From assembly GCA_023429825.1 (NCBI GenBank), contig JAEZDC010000003.1:1-38800 (forward strand): a stretch of 38,800 nt of DNA, written 5' to 3'. Both the position numbers and the translations under genes were made by a program. Source of the stretch: Bacteroidota bacterium (GTDB lineage Bacteria > Bacteroidota > Bacteroidia > Chitinophagales > Chitinophagaceae). This document shows, piece by piece, positions 19,201 to 27,808 of the stretch (the stretch's first letter is position 1; each line of letters begins with the position of its first letter). The notes below the pieces were generated by a model. The model searched no databases, had not been told where the DNA came from, and was given only the letters and a program-made list of their open reading frames with translations.

Positions 19201-19489
19201 GATCTTCTCTTTTCAGGATAAATCCATCGGAAAGCATTCGCAAAAATGTTTTATTGCTTTCGTAGAGATCGGAGGCAGGCAAGTTTTTTAGCTGAAGAAT
19301 GATCGAACTAACCTCATTTAAAGTAATGTTTTGAGGCTTGTATTGCTCCAATAGAAAATTCCGAAGATCATCTTCTATCAATACTTCATCCGGCTTCCTG
19401 GTTATTGTTGCACCAACATGATGTGGATAACCCTCATTGCCTAAGAGTTCGATGAATGATCTTTCGAGTTTTTCTTCAGTGAATTTCAT
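16274..19489 (-). CDS. hsdR: Type I restriction enzyme, R (motor/nuclease) subunit
   Basis: HsdR cleaves unmodified DNA after ATP-driven translocation, acting in complex with HsdM and HsdS. The 1071 residues have the usual plan. The nuclease site is PD at 157-158 with FEFKTA at 171-176 (Glu172 and Lys174). Helicase motif I GATGCGKS is at 314-321, DEAH at 418-421, GFTGTP at 459-464, and a C-terminal helical part follows. All key residues are present. It is the last gene of the operon, one base after the upstream DUF262 gene, and is separated from hsdM and hsdS by six other genes, an unusual arrangement. Confidence 0.95.
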   Translation of the reverse strand: MKFTEEKLERSFIELLGNEGYPHHVGATITRKPDEVLIEDDLRNFLLEQYKPQNITLNEVSSIILQLKNLPASDLYESNKTFLRMLSDGFILKREDRSKKDIYIQLVNYSGLNKHRQPDPDQLINISAEEEDTYTKDTNIYKFVNQLEITGTEKRIPDGIIYINGLPLVVFEFKTAIREDCTIHDAYKQLTIRYNRDIPELLKYNAFCVISDGVNNKAGSFFAPYEFFYAWRRIAGLAKEVDGIDSMFTLIQGMFHKYRLRDIIRNFIYIPDTSKKNEKIVCRYPQYYAARALYDNIKNAQKPAGNGKGGTYFGATGCGKSFTMLYVTRLLMKSEYFESPTIVLITDRTDLDDQLSAQFVGGKKFIGDNTVESVESRADLRTKLQGRQSGGVFLTTIHKFTEDTQLLTDRSNVICISDEAHRSQVNLDQKIRVTDKGVTKTFGFAKYLHDSLPNATFVGFTGTPIDATLDVFGKVVDAYTMTESVKDEITVRIVYEGRAAKVLLNNSKLKEIEDYYAKCAELASNENQIEQSKKEMAQMYAIIGDPDRLKAVAEDFVNHYEKRLSEGSTVKGKAMFVCSTREIAYELYKNIIALRPEWNEIREAEEGAELSDKDKRELKPIERIKIIATRDKDDEKELYDLLGTKEYRKELDRQFKNEKSNFKIAIVVDMWLTGFDVPFLDSIYIDKPIQRHNLIQTISRVNRKFEGKNKGLVVDYIGIKTQMNLALKQYSEGDQDNFEDIKESLIIVRNHLDLLSRLFHTFDTSKYFKGTPLQQLNTLNQASEYVQKTKELETRFMGLVKRLKAAYDICAGSEELMHSERDHTHFYLAVRSIVFKLTKGDAPDTAQMNAKVREMIKEALQSEGVEEIFKLGDESETEQDIFDEDYLAKIDKIKLPNTKIKLLQQLLAKVIGEIKKVNKIKGIDFTKKMQALVERYNNRDANDILRSEVYEEMANALTDLIWEVHKEFSAGEALGIGFEEKAFYDILKELCIKYDFKYPDDKMIDLAKAVKDLVDSQAKFPDWNKRDDIKSALKVGLILLLDEYNYPPVERDEVYVEIFEQAENFKKNRNN

Positions 19490-19490
19490 T

Positions 19491-21692
19491 TCAACTGCTT
19501 TTGTTAATCATTGCTTTTATCTCAGCTACCAGTATTCCAATCATATCTTCCAGATCAAGACCATTAGGTGACTGCTTAACCTTGATGTGCTTTATATTGT
19601 CTTCACCCTCTTCTGCAGAATCAGTGATATTCTTTATTTTAAAACCATCGCTTGCAGAGGTTATCACATAAATTTCGTTACCTACAATCAGTTGCATCTC
19701 ACTTCCGTTAGGGAATTGCAGTGAATCACTATCTACAATTTTCTTCGCTTCAAGTAAAAACGGGTCCCAATGATACCCATTGAAATATTTCTGATTCATC
19801 TTGTAAGAAGGATAATGTTCTTCACCTTCCCATACATAATAACCTTTGTTACATTGATCTCTAAATCCAGGGTACTTAATAAAATAATACCTCCAATCTT
19901 TCTCGGATGTTTGATAATGATCTAAGGTTTCATTGATTTTATCTTCTACAGTTTTGCTTGGGTTTGTTATAAAGTAGTCCAGGCACTCCATAAGCCTTGG
20001 CTTGGTTTTGTCCTGTAGCTGCCCTTTATTAAAGCCTGGGGTAGTAAAATAGCTTCTCCAGTTACTCTTTTGAGCAGCTAACATATTCGTATAATCGCCA
20101 TCATCCTGTGTGTAGTCGCCAAAACATAGTAACAGATTCGATCTATTCTTAAAGTCTGTTTCTACTATTCGTTCTTCAAAGATTTGTAAAAAGCAATCTT
20201 TCCTGTCTATAAACTGATCGTCTAAATCGAATATGGAAATGCAACCTCTAAATAGATCACTGTCTTCTAATTCATAGATATGTTCTTTCAGTGTTGGCTT
20301 TGTGTTTATGATCTCCTGCTTTTCTTTCTCTTCCTTAATCTGATCTGTTTTGAAGTGTACAAGTGAGCTAAAATCTCGGGTTACTACAAATCTTTCAATC
20401 TCTTTAAAGTTTTCACCGATACTTTCAAGACGTAATTCGTTGGATGAATTGGCTACCAGATTTCTAACTACCCTCGCTGCTCTTTCGAAATCAGCTGTTT
20501 TATTCAGCCATTGAGTAATGCAGGCATATAAAAGTAATTGCTCTGGCAAAGGAAACTCCCTGCTATTTTTTGTATAACTGAATAAACATTTCGCTAATAA
20601 ATTAATATTCGGATTTTGGAAGAACAGCCTGGACTTTTCTTTAGAAAAATCTTCTTTGTTGACATAGAATAACCTTTCCCAGAAATCGGAATTGTCATTT
20701 TCTAAAGCGACTATACTGTCAAGTGTGTCAAATAAGAATATAAGGTTCTTTTTAACTTCGTAAACCTGCTTCAATTCCTCAGAATTGCTAAGAACATCAG
20801 TAACTATCACTCCTTCCTTGTAAGCTAAGACGTCTGTTATATAACTAATAAATCTCATGAAACAGCGATCTACTACGAAAGCCAGATCCGTATTGCTGTT
20901 CCTGAGTTTACTATTGCAGACAATTTTCCAAATCGTTTCGGACCATTCCTGGTCGATTGACTTATGAAAACGTTCCTTCAACTCATCATCCTTAATGACT
21001 TCAGAAAAGTTTGCCTTAAAATATTCAAAATCTGTTAGTGGTTTCCCTCTGGAATTCATCTTAATATATAGGTCATCCGGTAAACCCACTTTTTCCATAT
21101 CAAGTTTATAGAAATAGAAAGGGCTGTGTGGATGATTGAGTATTTGCCATATAGGTTTGGCGGTTAGCTGTTCGTAACGCTTCTCAATATCATCTAACAT
21201 AACCAACATTGCTCTAATTCCAGGGTCATAATCCCAGGATTCAAAATACCAAGGCTGATTTTTGATTTCGTCTGAAATAGAATCAGAATCAAAGTCAGGC
21301 TGAAAAGCCAGCAACTTCTCACAAAAGACAGTAGTGCTATGTCTTGTTTCATAACGGAAGTGGGATAGAAATGTTTTGTTCTGCACCCGCTCTTTGGCTG
21401 CAACAAACCACCAAAGTAACCACATAGTAGTTAAACGTTGTTGCCCATCAATGGGTGAAAAGCTACCTAACCTATTTTCTTTCTGGCTGAAGCCGTAAAC
21501 AAAATCTAGTTCAAGTGAATGGGTTTTTGCAGGATCAATACCTCTGTCAGAAATGATTTGAAACAGTGCATCAAGAAAATCTTTTCTTATACGATTCGTT
21601 TTATCATCCGTTCTGCCCTGGGCATAATCTCTTTGAAGTATTGGAATGATGACTTTATTATTATCCAGTATTTCGGGAAAGGTAGTTTTCAT
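19491..21692 (-). CDS. DUF262 protein without visible HNH domain
   Basis: DUF262 is the ParB/sulfiredoxin-like NTPase-nuclease domain found in GmrSD modification-dependent enzymes and in restriction-linked RloF proteins. Here QRDYAQG is at 20-26 and the signature DGQQRLTT at 82-89. At 733 residues the protein is long. Its C-terminal part has no HNH-type motif and seems to be a separate, aromatic-rich region. Its ATG overlaps the stop of the upstream DUF262 gene by four bases (ATGA), suggesting translational coupling, and hsdR follows after one base. It may act with the HNH-bearing partner as a two-protein nuclease. Confidence 0.88.
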   Translation of the reverse strand: MKTTFPEILDNNKVIIPILQRDYAQGRTDDKTNRIRKDFLDALFQIISDRGIDPAKTHSLELDFVYGFSQKENRLGSFSPIDGQQRLTTMWLLWWFVAAKERVQNKTFLSHFRYETRHSTTVFCEKLLAFQPDFDSDSISDEIKNQPWYFESWDYDPGIRAMLVMLDDIEKRYEQLTAKPIWQILNHPHSPFYFYKLDMEKVGLPDDLYIKMNSRGKPLTDFEYFKANFSEVIKDDELKERFHKSIDQEWSETIWKIVCNSKLRNSNTDLAFVVDRCFMRFISYITDVLAYKEGVIVTDVLSNSEELKQVYEVKKNLIFLFDTLDSIVALENDNSDFWERLFYVNKEDFSKEKSRLFFQNPNINLLAKCLFSYTKNSREFPLPEQLLLYACITQWLNKTADFERAARVVRNLVANSSNELRLESIGENFKEIERFVVTRDFSSLVHFKTDQIKEEKEKQEIINTKPTLKEHIYELEDSDLFRGCISIFDLDDQFIDRKDCFLQIFEERIVETDFKNRSNLLLCFGDYTQDDGDYTNMLAAQKSNWRSYFTTPGFNKGQLQDKTKPRLMECLDYFITNPSKTVEDKINETLDHYQTSEKDWRYYFIKYPGFRDQCNKGYYVWEGEEHYPSYKMNQKYFNGYHWDPFLLEAKKIVDSDSLQFPNGSEMQLIVGNEIYVITSASDGFKIKNITDSAEEGEDNIKHIKVKQSPNGLDLEDMIGILVAEIKAMINKSS

Positions 21693-23512
21693 GATAGGGT
21701 TGCTTTTTTTTGATTAAGGGTTAGGTAAGGTTTTAAAGCGTCTGCTATATCATCTTTGTAAGCTTTTCTTTCATCTTTTGACCAGATGCAATGCTGTGTA
21801 TTTTCTTCGTCAGCAAAATATTTTAGAAATACTCTTTTAGTTGCTACCGGTAAAAAAGCACCTTCTTTGTCCATTGCAACAATCTTTCTTCTTTTTACTT
21901 CGAATACAGAATTGCCGAGTGTAGTGTTTTCTGCCATACCTAATAAAGCCATATTTTCAATATTGTGCAGGTACTCATCGCTATTCTGAGACTCTGATGG
22001 GAGCAGTTGCAGTATTTTATTTGCCAGCACTTTAAACTGGCTAAATTCCAGCTTAGGCAATGCATTTGTTATTTCCTGTTCCAAATCAAGTACCTCAGGT
22101 AGGTCCCTCTTTAAATCTTTTAGAATGGTGAGATGTTCTTTTAGCCACACGATCCAAGGTTCTTTAATACGTGGGTCCATTGCTTCTATATTCTGAGCAT
22201 GGATATGTTCAAGGCTTTTCTTTATTCCTTTGTAAGCTGCAAATGGAAACACTTCCGGGCTTTTACCATTCATCCTCTCCAGGTTATGCAGTAAAAGGAT
22301 GTTGGTCATCGTTTCTTTATCACCCGGATTATCATATCGAAGTTCATCCCAATTATCAGGTATCTGCTTGGCTATATGTTCATTAAGAATCTGAATGAAT
22401 TCATCCTTTTGCTTTTCCTTCCTAAGCTTTACCAATGCCTTTATACTTGTTCCGGTGGCAATAAGATATCCAATCTTATGATGGTAAATTTTGGTTTTAT
22501 ACCAGAATATCAGTGAACGGTAAATTTCTTCTACCGCAATCCATTTATTCCAAAGCGTTTCACTGGTTTCTTTTGCTTCGAAAAACCTAACGAAGCTGTA
22601 AAGCGGATCTGTTTCCTTTGGGGTTTTATCAGTGATTGTATCGAACAATAATTCAATCTTATTACTGTAAACTTCTGCAGGTGCGTTTGTTATGAAAGCC
22701 CAAAAAGAAGGATCATTTAACTGAGCTTCCATTTCATCCCATAATTGTATTAATTCAGTCTTACGTCGAAGCTGATCAATGGGGTGCAAGTCTTTCATAC
22801 TCTCGTTGTTTACGAAACGAGCCTTAATAAGTTCTGCACTAGTTAGCGGAATTTTACCCCTATTTAACCTTGTAAAAAGGTCTTCACTTTTTTGGGTTTT
22901 ATCATTAATCTCATACCAAATTACCTGTACACTCCATTCGGGGTATTGCTTCTGTTCATTATCTTTTTGTTCAATTAATTCCGGTAGGAGAACATCCAGG
23001 AAGCGGTTCTTTTCTGCTCTGCCAAAACCTTTTGCTGCATCCTCAAACCATTCCTTGATACACTCGTAAGCTTCGCTCATATAATAGAGGTCAGGCTTAG
23101 AATCATCGTAATCGTTGTTTGAAAGAAATGTAGCAGAATCAAGCCTTGTTTGATAGTATAACTTGTAGAGCTCTTTCTTGTAATCAGCTTTTAAGGAATC
23201 AACTTTTAAAAAGTCAATCATCAGGTAGGTAATGATCCTGTGAATGGTGGTAAGTCTTTGTTGACCGTCAATCAACTCGTACCCTTTCACTTTATTGCCA
23301 TCAGCATCATTCCATTCTTTTTCCCGAACAACCACGGGTTGAAGACAGTAAAATGTTTTTTGATTAGAAGACTCTTGCCGATATTGCCAGATATCATCTA
23401 GCAATTGCAGAACATTTGTTTTCGTCCAACGATAGCCTCGTTGGTAATCCGGAATGTAAAAATTCTTGCCCAGCAGTTCGGTAATGGTTTTGGTTGTAAT
23501 GTTATTTGACAT
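21689..23512 (-). CDS. DUF262-DUF1524 protein, GmrSD-like nuclease
   Basis: The 607 residues carry an N-terminal DUF262 domain (PDYQRGYRW at 21-29, DGQQRLTT at 82-89) and a C-terminal HNH-type DUF1524 domain. In the latter, EHIHAQ is at 435-440, then N520, N529 and N534 lie in a stretch ending FEVKRRK. Single-chain GmrSD-type enzymes cleave modified phage DNA in an NTP-dependent way. Together with the restriction system, which cleaves unmodified DNA, this would cover both states. It follows the TIR gene after 27 bases and is coupled to the second DUF262 gene. The DUF262 call is firm; the DUF1524 call rests on spaced motif residues. Confidence 0.86.
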   Translation of the reverse strand: MSNNITTKTITELLGKNFYIPDYQRGYRWTKTNVLQLLDDIWQYRQESSNQKTFYCLQPVVVREKEWNDADGNKVKGYELIDGQQRLTTIHRIITYLMIDFLKVDSLKADYKKELYKLYYQTRLDSATFLSNNDYDDSKPDLYYMSEAYECIKEWFEDAAKGFGRAEKNRFLDVLLPELIEQKDNEQKQYPEWSVQVIWYEINDKTQKSEDLFTRLNRGKIPLTSAELIKARFVNNESMKDLHPIDQLRRKTELIQLWDEMEAQLNDPSFWAFITNAPAEVYSNKIELLFDTITDKTPKETDPLYSFVRFFEAKETSETLWNKWIAVEEIYRSLIFWYKTKIYHHKIGYLIATGTSIKALVKLRKEKQKDEFIQILNEHIAKQIPDNWDELRYDNPGDKETMTNILLLHNLERMNGKSPEVFPFAAYKGIKKSLEHIHAQNIEAMDPRIKEPWIVWLKEHLTILKDLKRDLPEVLDLEQEITNALPKLEFSQFKVLANKILQLLPSESQNSDEYLHNIENMALLGMAENTTLGNSVFEVKRRKIVAMDKEGAFLPVATKRVFLKYFADEENTQHCIWSKDERKAYKDDIADALKPYLTLNQKKATLS

Positions 23513-23539
23513 TCGATATTTTTTTGGAAATTGCTATTG

Positions 23540-24118
23540 CTATCTTTTTCTTAGCCATTCAGCAATAGGAACAACTTTATTGTTACCATTAACCGATGGA
23601 TAAATAACATAAGTACCCTGAGATACGAAGTTTCCTTTGAGATATTCTAAGCCATTGACATTGTAGATGTAAGGGTAGATTTCTAAGTATTCGCTTCCAG
23701 TAAATTCTGAATAGTCTCTTTTGATAGGTAGTAATGCAATGTTTTCAATATATTTCGCTGCATCTCCTAAACCAAGTTCCCAATTGCACCACTTTGAACT
23801 GATCGCAGCTTCAGTCGCTAAAAGTATAAACTTATGATTCTCTTTTATCTTTTCTTTTATTCTTGAGGCTGTTTGCCCAGAGGTTGTTTTTGGCATCTCG
23901 TCATCTAACCAATCAACATACACATCTACTCCATAACTTTTCAGTAATGAAATAGCCCCTTCTAATTTCTCCTTTTCATCATGCTTATGTGAGAGGAATA
24001 TTTTCGTTTTGTTGAAGGTATTTTCACTTTTGAAGTTTCTCAAACTTTCATTCAAAGTGAAGTAGGTCTTTGTGGACCTTCTTTGGCTTTTAAGTTGTGA
24101 CTCAGTTACAAAGCTCAT
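23540..24118 (-). CDS. TIR domain protein, probable NAD-consuming enzyme
   Basis: TIR domains in bacterial defence cleave NAD or make cyclic ADP-ribose signals. In 192 residues, TIR strand A is KIFLSHKHDEKEK (about 39-51). The catalytic Glu is at 114 within CNWELGLG, followed by LLPIKRDYSEF. The N-terminal 35 residues are basic and unassigned, and the C-terminus ends VPIAEWLRKR. The gene is one base from the ThsB-like TIR gene upstream and 27 bases from the DUF262 gene downstream. It is likely one of the signal-making members of the embedded cluster. Confidence 0.88.
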   Translation of the reverse strand: MSFVTESQLKSQRRSTKTYFTLNESLRNFKSENTFNKTKIFLSHKHDEKEKLEGAISLLKSYGVDVYVDWLDDEMPKTTSGQTASRIKEKIKENHKFILLATEAAISSKWCNWELGLGDAAKYIENIALLPIKRDYSEFTGSEYLEIYPYIYNVNGLEYLKGNFVSQGTYVIYPSVNGNNKVVPIAEWLRKR

Positions 24119-24119
24119 G

Positions 24120-24824
24120 TTAATCTAGATTTACATGCACATCATATTCATCAGATTTATCCCTGATTTCTATTGCTTTTTCGATATAGTACGAACAATT
24201 ATCACCGTTCATAAAATCAATCCATTTTACCGTTTTGATAAATGAGAACTCATTATTGGTGTATATTATAGACCCATTGCATTCCCGAATCTCTTTTTTC
24301 AGGATATTGAACATATTATCCCGGAGGATTTTAAAGAGTTGCCCTGTATGATGGGTGATGCTATTGCAGTTTGGATTTGCTGTATAATACCATTCGTATG
24401 TTCCGTTCTCGTCAGGCAAGATAATTCCTAAGACACCATTCATTCTACAGGTTCTGTCATTTCGGGTTACCTCTCGTAAAGAATAGGAAGCCTCCCACGG
24501 TATCCATTGGTTATTTTCTTTCAAATAGGGATCTTTCATCCCTTTTGAGATCATCACGATTGTTACACTACTTTGAAATATCTTCTTTTTAAGCTCTGTC
24601 TCAATTTTTGAATCAGCAAAACTTTCCAAGCTTTCACCATCCTTCTCCCCCAGATTAATATTGTCTTTACCGATCTTTGTTTGCAGTTCATCCACATAAT
24701 CTCTAACCCGGGTTGCTCTTGAGACCAATTCAATCCTGCCGTTAATAAATTTGAAATCTTTCTTGTTCAAGTTGGCAACAAGTGTGTCTGCATATTTATA
24801 GGAGACAAAAACTTTTCTTCCCAT
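24120..24824 (-). CDS. ThsB-like TIR (DUF1863) protein
   Basis: This protein resembles the DUF1863/MTH538 TIR type that includes ThsB of Thoeris, which senses infection and makes a cyclic ADP-ribose signal. In 234 residues, KVFVSYKYADT starts at 4, SSVTIVMISKGMKDP lies near 85-99, and WIPWEASYSL places the probable catalytic Glu at 111. TIR-family folding is clear; the ThsB link rests on pattern only. Spacing to neighbours is three bases (the SLOG gene upstream) and one base (the TIR gene downstream), so the three are co-transcribed. Confidence 0.85.
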   Translation of the reverse strand: MGRKVFVSYKYADTLVANLNKKDFKFINGRIELVSRATRVRDYVDELQTKIGKDNINLGEKDGESLESFADSKIETELKKKIFQSSVTIVMISKGMKDPYLKENNQWIPWEASYSLREVTRNDRTCRMNGVLGIILPDENGTYEWYYTANPNCNSITHHTGQLFKILRDNMFNILKKEIRECNGSIIYTNNEFSFIKTVKWIDFMNGDNCSYYIEKAIEIRDKSDEYDVHVNLD

Positions 24825-24827
24825 AAC

Positions 24828-25487
24828 TCAAATTTTTTCAATTAGTAATTTTTGAAACAATGACATATAGCCGTAATCCTTTACTAACCTCTCGTTCTTC
24901 AGTTCTTCTGGAAAAATATCATCATATACAATCTTTGTAGCTGCACCAGTACTTGCTATCGGTAGCAATATCACTTCGGGATGATACTCCTTAAACATCT
25001 TGTACTCAACTTCGATACCATCCATGCCACCAATGAACACAGCTGCAGAAAAGGGGTTTTCTGAAAACATTCTATGCCTCATATGTTGAACGCTTGAATG
25101 AATATCCCCCATATTCTCTGTTAGTTCGACATTCTGAAACATTTCATTTTCAGGAGGAAAATGATCTTTAAAAAAAAGTGACTGATATAATAAGACGTGT
25201 TGTTGAATCTTACCCTTAAGATCACGACTTACTATATCTTTCTCCCTTTCGTTTAATGGCAGATCCCAATCGTCTCGTTTAAGACTGTTAATAATTGACC
25301 TTTCTAAAACATAATAAATAAGTGGAGTTATAGATGGATGTCCACCCCAAATGATCCTATGTTCTTTCAGAGCAATACTTGCAAACGCTATAACAGCATC
25401 ACGAATAGCAATTATGTCAGCGGTTTCATAATATTTGGGATGTCTTTCAGGTAACGGAATACTAGCAGATAGAAATATATTTTTCAT
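24828..25487 (-). CDS. SLOG-like Rossmann protein, candidate ligand sensor
   Basis: SLOG domains bind nucleotide-derived ligands, and in Thoeris the SLOG part of ThsA senses the TIR product. The 219 residues begin IFLSASIPLPER, with RIIWGGHPSITPLIYYV in the middle and AAVFIGGMDGIEVEYKMF plus LLPIASTGAATKIVYDD near the end. This is the pattern of standalone SLOG proteins found near TIR genes. No effector domain is fused to it, so it would have to act through a partner. It lies three bases after the large TIR gene and three before the ThsB-like gene. The SLOG call is from memory of the pattern. Confidence 0.78.
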   Translation of the reverse strand: MKNIFLSASIPLPERHPKYYETADIIAIRDAVIAFASIALKEHRIIWGGHPSITPLIYYVLERSIINSLKRDDWDLPLNEREKDIVSRDLKGKIQQHVLLYQSLFFKDHFPPENEMFQNVELTENMGDIHSSVQHMRHRMFSENPFSAAVFIGGMDGIEVEYKMFKEYHPEVILLPIASTGAATKIVYDDIFPEELKNERLVKDYGYMSLFQKLLIEKI

Positions 25488-25490
25488 GAA

Positions 25491-26654
25491 CTAGAATTTT
25501 TTAAACCAAGAATTAAACTCCTGCTTTTTTATCGTTTTGATCTCTAATCTGTCATTCAACCAATCTAAATGGTTTAGCCAATAATCTCGAATTGACAAAT
25601 CATCGTAGATAAGGTGTATTGAATCAATTTCCTTTTCTTCTATTCTCTTTATTAGTCTTTGTGAATTCTGACAATTTATTGATTGAGGAATACCCACTGT
25701 GGGTATATACACGATTCTTTTACCAGTAGGGAGTTCTTGGGTAATATATCTACTAAACTGTAAGCTTAAGTCAATTGAATTATTATAACCCGCCTGGGTA
25801 AATTCAGTTATTAAAGCATCCTGCCGAGAAGCTAGATTTCTGGCTCTTGCATCTTCAACAAGTCTTATTACATCTTTCACCCTTGATTCTTCAAGCCTCC
25901 CTTTTGCTAAATCCGCAAATAGCGGTTTATGGAAATCTGATGTAGTTAATCTCATCGACAGTGCTAATTGTGCGAAGTTTTCGAAATCGCAGTCTGGCCA
26001 CAACAGATGAACTATTCCTATTCGCTTTAGATGAGCTTTTTCTAACTCCTTATTACACCATTCGCTCTTCAAAAATCCTTTGGTATTTAGCATCACGATC
26101 ACATCACAATCTGTCATTCTATGCCAAAGTTCTTCCTGAAATTCTTCGCCCTTATCCACAGAATGAGTATCTAAAAAAACATCAAAATTATTAGCTTCTA
26201 AAGCCTCGTATAGTTGAATTGCAACATTGCTTGATTCAGTTCTTTTATATGAAATGAATACTTTTCGGCTTCTCCGAAGGAGTTCAAATCCCTCCAGTAT
26301 TAAGTTGCAAATTTTGGCAACGTTGTTATCGTACTTTAAACCATTTAGGCTTGATATGATGTCTGGAATTTCTTTGGTAAAGTTGTCCTTGAAAATAGGC
26401 AGGATTACATTTCCGTCCAGTTTCTGTTTCTCTAATATCTCACTGGTTTCTTTATCCAGCTTATCCTTATGTCCTGCGTAAATTACGTATGCTGGCTCTG
26501 CCCCTGAGTATTCAGATATATTTTCCTTTGTCACTATTTTAAGAACATCCTGAATTAGCTTTAACTCGTCGAATCGCTTGGAGATTTCTAGCTTAACACT
26601 CTCCAATAATTCTCTGTTCTCACCAAGCAATATCAATTGGTATCTATATCTCAT
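25491..26654 (-). CDS. Three-part TIR protein (TIR-like, TIR, unknown C-terminal domain)
   Basis: The 387 residues divide into three. Residues 1-120 resemble a degenerate TIR-like fold (YQLILLGENRELLESVK, then VILPIFKDNF) with no catalytic Glu in place. Residues 129-235 form a full TIR domain starting RKVFISYKRTESSN, with Glu203 in EWCNKELEKA. Residues 290-387 are a compact Rossmann-like region (KRIVYIPTVGIPQSINCQN) I cannot name. The gene starts five bases after hsdS and is the first of four signalling genes inside the restriction operon. Confidence 0.85.
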   Translation of the reverse strand: MRYRYQLILLGENRELLESVKLEISKRFDELKLIQDVLKIVTKENISEYSGAEPAYVIYAGHKDKLDKETSEILEKQKLDGNVILPIFKDNFTKEIPDIISSLNGLKYDNNVAKICNLILEGFELLRRSRKVFISYKRTESSNVAIQLYEALEANNFDVFLDTHSVDKGEEFQEELWHRMTDCDVIVMLNTKGFLKSEWCNKELEKAHLKRIGIVHLLWPDCDFENFAQLALSMRLTTSDFHKPLFADLAKGRLEESRVKDVIRLVEDARARNLASRQDALITEFTQAGYNNSIDLSLQFSRYITQELPTGKRIVYIPTVGIPQSINCQNSQRLIKRIEEKEIDSIHLIYDDLSIRDYWLNHLDWLNDRLEIKTIKKQEFNSWFKKF

Positions 26655-26659
26655 GATTT

Positions 26660-27808
26660 TTAGTTTTCTATGGTAGCTAATTTGGAAAGGAGAAGGTCTT
26701 TTAGTTCATATAGCTTCATTATCTCTTTTGACAAAGCAATATTCATTTGATTTATTGGCTCCAGTATTCTTTCAAATCTCTTCAGCAATTCAGTATTAGG
26801 TTTTATAAGCTCAATCTTTTCAAAGTCAGTTTTGCTCAACATCGGCATTGTTGAACCACCCATAGCAATCCCTCTTATCTCTTCAGAAATTGACAGCAAA
26901 TAGTAATAAAGAAAGTCTGTATAAAAAGATTCGCTTACTACAACAGAATTCATCTGTTGGTTTGTGATACAATCATCTGATGCAACTGATATTTTTCCCA
27001 TATCAGAGCCTATGCATGTCACAATCACCGTTCCTTTCGAAAGAACTTTGCTTTTCAGTTTTGCATATCCAGCTTTTGATAAACTCCTTTCTGCTCCTAT
27101 AGCGAACTTGCTATAATTTTTAAAATCCCCAGGGGTTACAAATGGCATATCATTCCCAAAATCGTCAGGGCATTCGCTAGAAGGTGTCTTACCAGTTATG
27201 ACTTTGCCGAAATCTTTAATCTGACATTTACTCCAACTTTCATCGATTCCATCCACAAACCACTGCTTATAAGTCGCCAGTGCTGTTTCTTCCAGTTTTT
27301 GTATGAGTTGCTGGTTAATGGCTATGCGATTTTGGATGGTGTTGTATTCTTTTACGATTTCCCGTTGTTTGTCGATGGAAGGAACAGGAATAAGTGTTTC
27401 GCAAAGCTCTTCCCAATCATATCCACCTCTGATAGCTGCATCACATTTAAAGGTTGCATACCTGTCAAATTCAGGTCTTTTAAACCACATCATCAGGTAT
27501 TCCGGATCAAGCTTATTCTTATCTGTTACTTCAAAAACAGGGTATGCAGGTGAAACGATGTTAGGCTCCTCATCTAACTTTAAAACAACTGGTAGTTTGC
27601 TAACACGAATCGGAGACATAAAGTCACAAGCAAACTGATGTTTCCGCATCATTTTGTAAACCGATAGATCAGTACCAACGATATTAGAAGTGGATTCTCT
27701 AAATTCTTTGGTCATACTTAACCCTAGAAGTCTTGTGATTTTAGAGCCCTTATTTCTTTCTTCAACTCTTTGGATGAAGTTTCCAATAGGCTTATAGTTT
27801 GATCTCAT
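26660..27808 (-). CDS. hsdS: Type I restriction-modification specificity subunit
   Basis: HsdS carries the two target recognition domains that choose the DNA sequence for methylation and cleavage. The 382 residues hold two recognition halves separated by helical conserved regions (PSIDKQREIVKEYNTIQNR in the middle, and LKRFERILEPINQMN at the end), as expected for a full-length subunit. The ATG overlaps the end of hsdM by 17 bases, which points to coupled translation. The recognition sequence cannot be read from the protein. Confidence 0.93.
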   Translation of the reverse strand: MRSNYKPIGNFIQRVEERNKGSKITRLLGLSMTKEFRESTSNIVGTDLSVYKMMRKHQFACDFMSPIRVSKLPVVLKLDEEPNIVSPAYPVFEVTDKNKLDPEYLMMWFKRPEFDRYATFKCDAAIRGGYDWEELCETLIPVPSIDKQREIVKEYNTIQNRIAINQQLIQKLEETALATYKQWFVDGIDESWSKCQIKDFGKVITGKTPSSECPDDFGNDMPFVTPGDFKNYSKFAIGAERSLSKAGYAKLKSKVLSKGTVIVTCIGSDMGKISVASDDCITNQQMNSVVVSESFYTDFLYYYLLSISEEIRGIAMGGSTMPMLSKTDFEKIELIKPNTELLKRFERILEPINQMNIALSKEIMKLYELKDLLLSKLATIEN

